This document shows, one piece after another, positions 60,210 through 64,000 of a DNA stretch of 64,000 nucleotides. The DNA lies in NCBI GenBank assembly GCA_035765775.1, contig DASTWV010000059.1:1-64000 (forward strand), given 5' to 3'. The stretch comes from Actinomycetota bacterium. Lineage in GTDB: Bacteria; Actinomycetota; CADDZG01; JAHWKV01; JAOPZY01. The notes under the pieces were generated by a model. The model worked only from the letters and a program-made list of their open reading frames with translations, was not told where the DNA came from and ran no database searches. Each line of letters opens with the position of its first letter. Position 1 is the first letter of the stretch. A program made the position numbers and the translations under genes.

Positions 60210-61150
60210 TTACGCCCCGGCAACGGCCCGTGCGCACAGATCCTCGATGGTCTGCAGGATCTCCCGCCAGACCGCCTCCGGGTTGTGCTCGATGTCGTAG
60301 GTGGTGATGTAGAGCAGCCACCAGTGCTGGCGCATGAGCTGGTTGTTGCGGACCTGGTCCGCCGACCAGTCCACCAGCTGGGAGTGGTGGAGGTAGCTGA
60401 CGACCTCGATGGCGAGCCGGATGAGGACGAAGGCGAGGTCGATCCGACGCCGGGTGCCGTCCGGGAGCAGGATCTCGTACTCCTGCACCCAACCCTCGAG
60501 GGCAAGCTGCCTGACGATGTCGACCAGGCGGGCCTGATACCAGCTGTCGGGATGGTTCTTGCGGCCCTGGCGCTCGGCAATGAGCTGAGCGGCGATCTCC
60601 CGGCCGGCCTCGTTCGGGCCGATCGCTTCGAGGCGCTCGGCGAGGTACTTGAGCGTCGTCCGGCGCAGGGCAGGGACGTGATCGGTCACCTTGCCCGCCA
60701 GCTGGGGGACCAGGACGGCGGGCAGGTCCAGCACGGTCCGGGTCAGGGAGGTCGCCGGGACCCCGAGGGGCGGGAGCGATCGACTGCGTCCAACCTGGGC
60801 AGGAGCCGGACCGTCACTCCCTCGACCGTCCGGGCCCGGGTGCGCCGGACGATGGCGATCTCCACCTCCTCGAACTCCCCGATCGGGAGCCCATACAGGC
60901 GGGCGGCGGTGCGCAGGTGGGCTACGGCCCCGGAGCGAGCAAACGTGACGGCCTTGACGGACTGCTCGTAGGTCTTCGGGGTCCCTCCGATCCGGTACAC
61001 CCCTCGACCGAGGGTCTCCCATCGCCCCTTCGCCACCTGGCGGTGGATGTCGGCGGACTTCAGCCCCCGCTCTAAGGCCTGGCCACGGGTGATCAAGCCG
61101 TGCTGAAGCTCAGCCCGGCTGAGGATCGCGGTCTGGATCTTTTTGTCCAC
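60210..61150 (-). pseudogene. AbiEi-type antitoxin / DUF559-like protein, split by a frameshift
   Basis: The first frame (GTG 61150) reads VDKKIQTAILSRAELQHGLITRGQAL, a winged helix, then GRWETLGRGVYRIGG, the AbiEi_4-like antitoxin motif. It runs out of frame near 60775, in a C-rich run CCCGCCCC. The next frame continues without a gap as LGVPATSLTRTVLDLPAVL and ends with an endonuclease-like fold (DSWYQARLVDIV, IDLAFVLIRLAIEV). The two halves add up to about 310 residues, the usual length for these proteins. No toxin partner is adjacent. Confidence 0.7.
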
Positions 61151-61246
61151 CCGCACAGTAAAGCAAGCAGGTATGACATTCCTCAGCCTTACTGCGCTGC
61201 TCTGGCGCGATATCTCCATAGTGGAGACATCGCGCCACGGGTGCCC

Positions 61247-61786
61247 CTAGTGGGCGGGGCCAGCGGGCAGTTCCTCCGTCAGTTCGGCAGTCAGGTCTTC
61301 TGGCTCGAGGAGCTCGTCGCCTAAAGCACCGGCCCGGGCCGCCGAGCGGTCCTTGAACAGCCACCGGTCGCAGAGCACGAACTGGAAGATCCACAGCAGC
61401 CCGAACGTGCCCACGTTGGTGGCCCCGGCCGCCGCCGCCCGGCCCAGGTGGCTCCAGTGCTGGGTCCACACCCCGACGAGGGCGACATTGATCGTGGACC
61501 AGGCCAGGCCCAGGAGAGAGAGGCCCCAGAACGGCAGCATCTCCTTGAAGAGAGAGCGCTGGCCCTGGCGGCTCCAGACCCACCGGCGGTTGAGCTCGAA
61601 CGACGGGATGGTGGCGAGGCAGGTGGCGACGATGTTGGACCGGCCGGGCGGGAGGTTCATGAGGCCCACCATGATCCCGAGGACCGTGAGGCTCGTGACG
61701 GTGGAAACCACGGAGACCGCCGAGTAGCGGAAAAGCTTATGGAGCTTTTCCCTGTACCGGGTCCAGAGGGAAGTGAGCAGGTCCAT
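61247..61786 (-). CDS. GtrA-like membrane protein
   Basis: 179 residues from ATG 61786. Four helices are visible: LFRYSAVSVVSTVTSLTVLGIM, NIVATCLATIPSFELNRRWVW, LPFWGLSLLGLAWSTINVALV and ATNVGTFGLLWIFQFVLCDRWLF. The FELNRRWVW element is the GtrA hallmark. The family helps flip lipid-linked sugars. The acidic tail (ELLEPEDLTAELTEEL) is unusual. No glycosyltransferase is beside it. Confidence 0.88.
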   Translation of the reverse strand: MDLLTSLWTRYREKLHKLFRYSAVSVVSTVTSLTVLGIMVGLMNLPPGRSNIVATCLATIPSFELNRRWVWSRQGQRSLFKEMLPFWGLSLLGLAWSTINVALVGVWTQHWSHLGRAAAAGATNVGTFGLLWIFQFVLCDRWLFKDRSAARAGALGDELLEPEDLTAELTEELPAGPAH

Positions 61787-62090
61787 GCGGGGGCATGCTA
61801 CCCCGGACCGCTTCAATCGAGGCTGAAGCTCTCCTGGGAGCACGCCCAGTGCGTCGACGGGGACGATGGGCCCCCGCTGTGAGGGTGCGCCGGCGGCCGC
61901 CGAGCCCGAGCCCGCCCCACCCGCACCTTGATCATCGCCGGGGAGGGAGGGCAGGACGCCGGCCCGGAAAAAATTTTTCTGGGAGATGTTTACCCCTAAG
62001 GGCGGGGGGTAGAGCACAAGATACCCCCCCACGCGTGGGAGGCGGACTCTCGGGCCCGCCCCCCACGCGTGTTTCTTTTCCCTGACTTTC
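61787..62090. other. 304-bp intergenic gap with two large hairpins
   Basis: GGGGGGTA (62004-62011) pairs with TACCCCCC (62022-62029) around a 10-nt loop. Directly beside it CACGCGTGGGAGGCGG (62030-62045) pairs with CCGCCCCCCACGCGTG (62056-62071) at 15 of 16 positions. A T-rich run (TTTCTTTT) follows on the + strand. These may terminate the CAP lipoprotein gene from the right. AAAAAATTTTTT-like sequence sits near 61970. No gene is seen. Confidence 0.5.
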
Positions 62091-63536
62091 CTACTCCCCC
62101 TCGACCTCCGCCCAGGTGAACGTCACGACCCCCGCCGGCTGGCTGGTCACCGCCAGGGTGGCGGCCATCGAGGTGCCCCCGGCGTCCTCGCCGGTGTCCC
62201 CGGTCGGGTTGACCGCCGCCCCCATCACCAGGGTGCCCACGGTGCCGAAGTTGTCCAGGATGCCGTGGCGGTGCCCCCAGCATCCGGACCCGCCCCCCTT
62301 CGGGCAGTCGAGGTTGCCGCTGCCGATGCCGTCGTCGTACATCCACCCGTACACGGCGTCGAGCCCGTTCGAGGAGCCGCCCGCCCACTCGGTGTCGATG
62401 ACGTCGTAGGCCTTGCCGGGGTCCGGCGGGTCGTTGGCGTCATCGGCCCCCTTCTGGGCGTTGGCGTTCAGGGGGGCGGTCAGCTCGGCGAACGGCCGCA
62501 GCCCGCGGTCCACCCGCTCGAGGTTGACCGCCACGAAGAGCTGCTGGGGCACCGTGAGCCCGGCGTAGTCCGCCGGGAGCACCATGGGCTTGACCCCCTC
62601 GGCCCTCCGGGCGTTGTTGAGCGCCGACAACACGTTGGTGAGGCAGGCCGGCGAGTTGTCGATGCCGGCGGCGCAGGTCTGGGTGAAGTCGGGCGATGCC
62701 GGCACCGTGGCGGGCGGGTCCTCGATGTGGGTGGCCGACTCGTTGGCGGGCAGGGCGGTGCGCGGGGCGAGTGTGCCGGCGGCGATGTCGGCCTTGGCCT
62801 CCTCCCAGGTGTAAGCGAGCTGGCCGGCGGTCCCGGTGCCCGTGGTGGCAAGGATGGCGGCCAACGACGTCCCGCCGACGTCACCGGCGGTGGTGTCGGC
62901 CGCCGGGCTGAGGGCAGCCCCCAGCACCCGCACGCTGTGGCCGGAGCCGTCCCCGCCGAAGCTGTCCAGCAGGATGTGGCGGTCCGCCCAGCACGAGGAC
63001 TGGCCCGCCCGGTCGCAGCCGTCGATGCTCCCCGGCCCGTCGTCGTACATCCATTCGAAGTCGGCGTCGAGGGCGTTGGCGATGTCGCCGATCCACTCGG
63101 TGTCGGCATCGGCGTAGGCGGATCCCGGGCCTTTGGGCAGCCGGCCAGCGGAGGCGGCCGTGGCGGCCGAGTCGTTCAGGGCTGCGCTGAGCCCGGCGAA
63201 GGGCGCCAGGCCCCGGTCCACCCGCTCGTCGTTCACGGCAATCAGGAGCTGCTGGGGCGGGCTGAGCCCTGCATAGTCGGCCGGCAGGGCCATCGGCGGG
63301 ACGTGCTCCTTGTGCCGGGCGTTGTCGATCGCCTGCAGGGCCACCTGGAAGCACTCCACGGAGTCGTCCGGGCCGGAGGGGGCGCAGGCGTGGGTGTAGT
63401 CGGGCGCGGGTGACACCGAGGCCGAGGGGTCCTTGATCCGGGTGGACGACGTGGTCGTGCGGGCACACGCCGCCGAGGCGAGGGCGAGGGCCAGGAGCAG
63501 TGCCGGCGCGCGCGCTGGTCCGATCCGTCTCCCCAC
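62091..63536 (-). CDS. Lipoprotein with two tandem CAP/SCP-like domains
   Basis: 481 residues from GTG 63536. A signal peptide with lipobox SAAC is seen (ALLLALALASAACARTTT). Two tandem domains of about 210 residues follow, each with ALPADYAGL or VLPADYAGL, DERVDRGL or LERVDRGL, and a WMYDDG... CW..RH.ILD.F block. Those are CAP-superfamily-like elements, with cysteines arranged in pairs. Upstream the frame continues without a stop into YceI-like sequence, discussed below. The function is unknown; CAP proteins are secreted and often lipid- or wall-associated. Confidence 0.8.
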   Translation of the reverse strand: MGRRIGPARAPALLLALALASAACARTTTSSTRIKDPSASVSPAPDYTHACAPSGPDDSVECFQVALQAIDNARHKEHVPPMALPADYAGLSPPQQLLIAVNDERVDRGLAPFAGLSAALNDSAATAASAGRLPKGPGSAYADADTEWIGDIANALDADFEWMYDDGPGSIDGCDRAGQSSCWADRHILLDSFGGDGSGHSVRVLGAALSPAADTTAGDVGGTSLAAILATTGTGTAGQLAYTWEEAKADIAAGTLAPRTALPANESATHIEDPPATVPASPDFTQTCAAGIDNSPACLTNVLSALNNARRAEGVKPMVLPADYAGLTVPQQLFVAVNLERVDRGLRPFAELTAPLNANAQKGADDANDPPDPGKAYDVIDTEWAGGSSNGLDAVYGWMYDDGIGSGNLDCPKGGGSGCWGHRHGILDNFGTVGTLVMGAAVNPTGDTGEDAGGTSMAATLAVTSQPAGVVTFTWAEVEGE

Positions 63537-63539
63537 GCG

Positions 63540-64000
63540 TTCAGCGTACCTGGGGTACCTGGGAATCCGTTCCCGGCTGGCGGGCATGAAGCCGATGGTG
63601 AACTCCAGGAGGCCGTTGTCGGCAGTGGTGACGAAGGGCGGGAAGCTGGGATTGGAGATGGTGTAGTCCGAAAAGGCGATGGGGATGTCGCCACTCACGG
63701 CGATGGTGGAACCGCTCTTCTTGATGCTGGCGGTGAAGGTCACGGTCTTGGTGGTGCCGTGCAGGGTCAGCGACCCGGTGACCTGCCGGGTCACGACCAC
63801 CCCGTCGGCCGGCGTGCTGCCCAGGACGATCGGCGACGTGATCGTGAAGCCGGCGTCGGGTACTGGGCGACATCCATGATCCGGCCCCGGAACTGGTTGT
63901 CCCGCTGGGCCTGGTCGCTGGTGACGGTGGCGAGGTCGGTCGAGAAGCTGGCCTGGGTGACACTTCCCCCGGCGACGGTAAGGGACCCGGTGATCGAGCT
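63540..64000 (-). pseudogene. YceI-family protein, frameshifted and truncated by the window edge
   Basis: The left part of the gene (start outside the window) reads SSITGSLTVAGGSVTQASFS, then TVTSDQAQRDNQFRG and IMDVAQYP. A base is missing near 63862 (CCGAC); the other frame continues as DAGFTITSPIVLG and VTGSLTLHGTTKTVTF, ending LLEFTIGF. Both halves are YceI hallmarks. YceI proteins bind isoprenoid lipids in the cell envelope. No stop codon closes the frame before the CAP lipoprotein. Confidence 0.75.

Overview
The window is very GC-rich DNA with strongly G/C-ended codons. It comes from an actinobacterium, most likely an uncultured or environmental Actinomycetota lineage. Supporting signs are frequent GTG/TTG starts, a SARP/AfsR-type regulator, a DUF385 (F420-type) protein, a GreA, a stand-alone trpF and a vapBC pair. 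No rRNA, complete tRNA or CRISPR array was found.

Layout. (1) 1-13450 is a type IV pilus region: pilT on the + strand, and on the - strand pilB, pilC, two minor prepilins, a PilX-like protein, a major pilin and an O-antigen-ligase/TPR protein. A long proline-rich single-pass membrane protein lies upstream of pilB. (2) 13684-43149 is a nearly complete contractile injection system of the eCIS (Afp/PVC/Streptomyces CIS) type. One long - strand operon encodes, in order, sheath, tube, a zinc-ribbon baseplate-assembly-like protein, a proline-rich protein, a DUF4255 cap protein, an AAA+ ATPase, a small protein, CIS tube-initiator, LysM-like protein, gpD-like hub, gpV-like spike, PAAR-like tip, gp25, two gp6/J-like baseplate proteins, a tail-protein-I/gp7-like protein, a large beta-helix protein, a two-helix membrane protein, a DUF4157 protein with a second zincin site, and an unknown protein. 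A DUF4157-M14 peptidase gene lies just beyond. A DUF4157-HET-C fusion is transcribed divergently from the sheath gene. A SARP/BTAD regulator sits next to it. (3) 43222-53234 is mostly housekeeping and metabolic: DUF4190, DUF385, trpF, greA, amidase, flavin amine oxidase, ThDP decarboxylase, vapBC, YjbQ and an MFS transporter, plus small decayed genes. (4) 53805-64000 holds secreted proteins (a giant sedolisin-like S53 peptidase with ten Ig-like and five C-terminal repeats, two lipoproteins, a frameshifted YceI) along with an ACT protein, a frameshifted AbiEi-type gene and a GtrA protein.

Main observation. Three promoters around the CIS locus carry heptamers (GTGACGC, GTGACGG or GTGATGG) repeated at exact 11-bp spacing. 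At all three, 8 bp separate the last repeat from a -10-like hexamer. This is the classical architecture of SARP operators. A SARP-family gene lies in the same locus, and one of the sites overlaps its stop codon. I infer that this SARP switches on the CIS operon, the DUF4157-HET-C candidate effector and a small ORF together. The three DUF4157 proteins (M14 peptidase, second zincin, HET-C) are the best candidates for cargo.

Start sites were adjusted throughout using ribosome binding sites and stop/start overlaps. Many genes in the CIS operon overlap by ATGA, GTGA or TGATG. Function calls rest on motif recognition by eye only; no database search was run.
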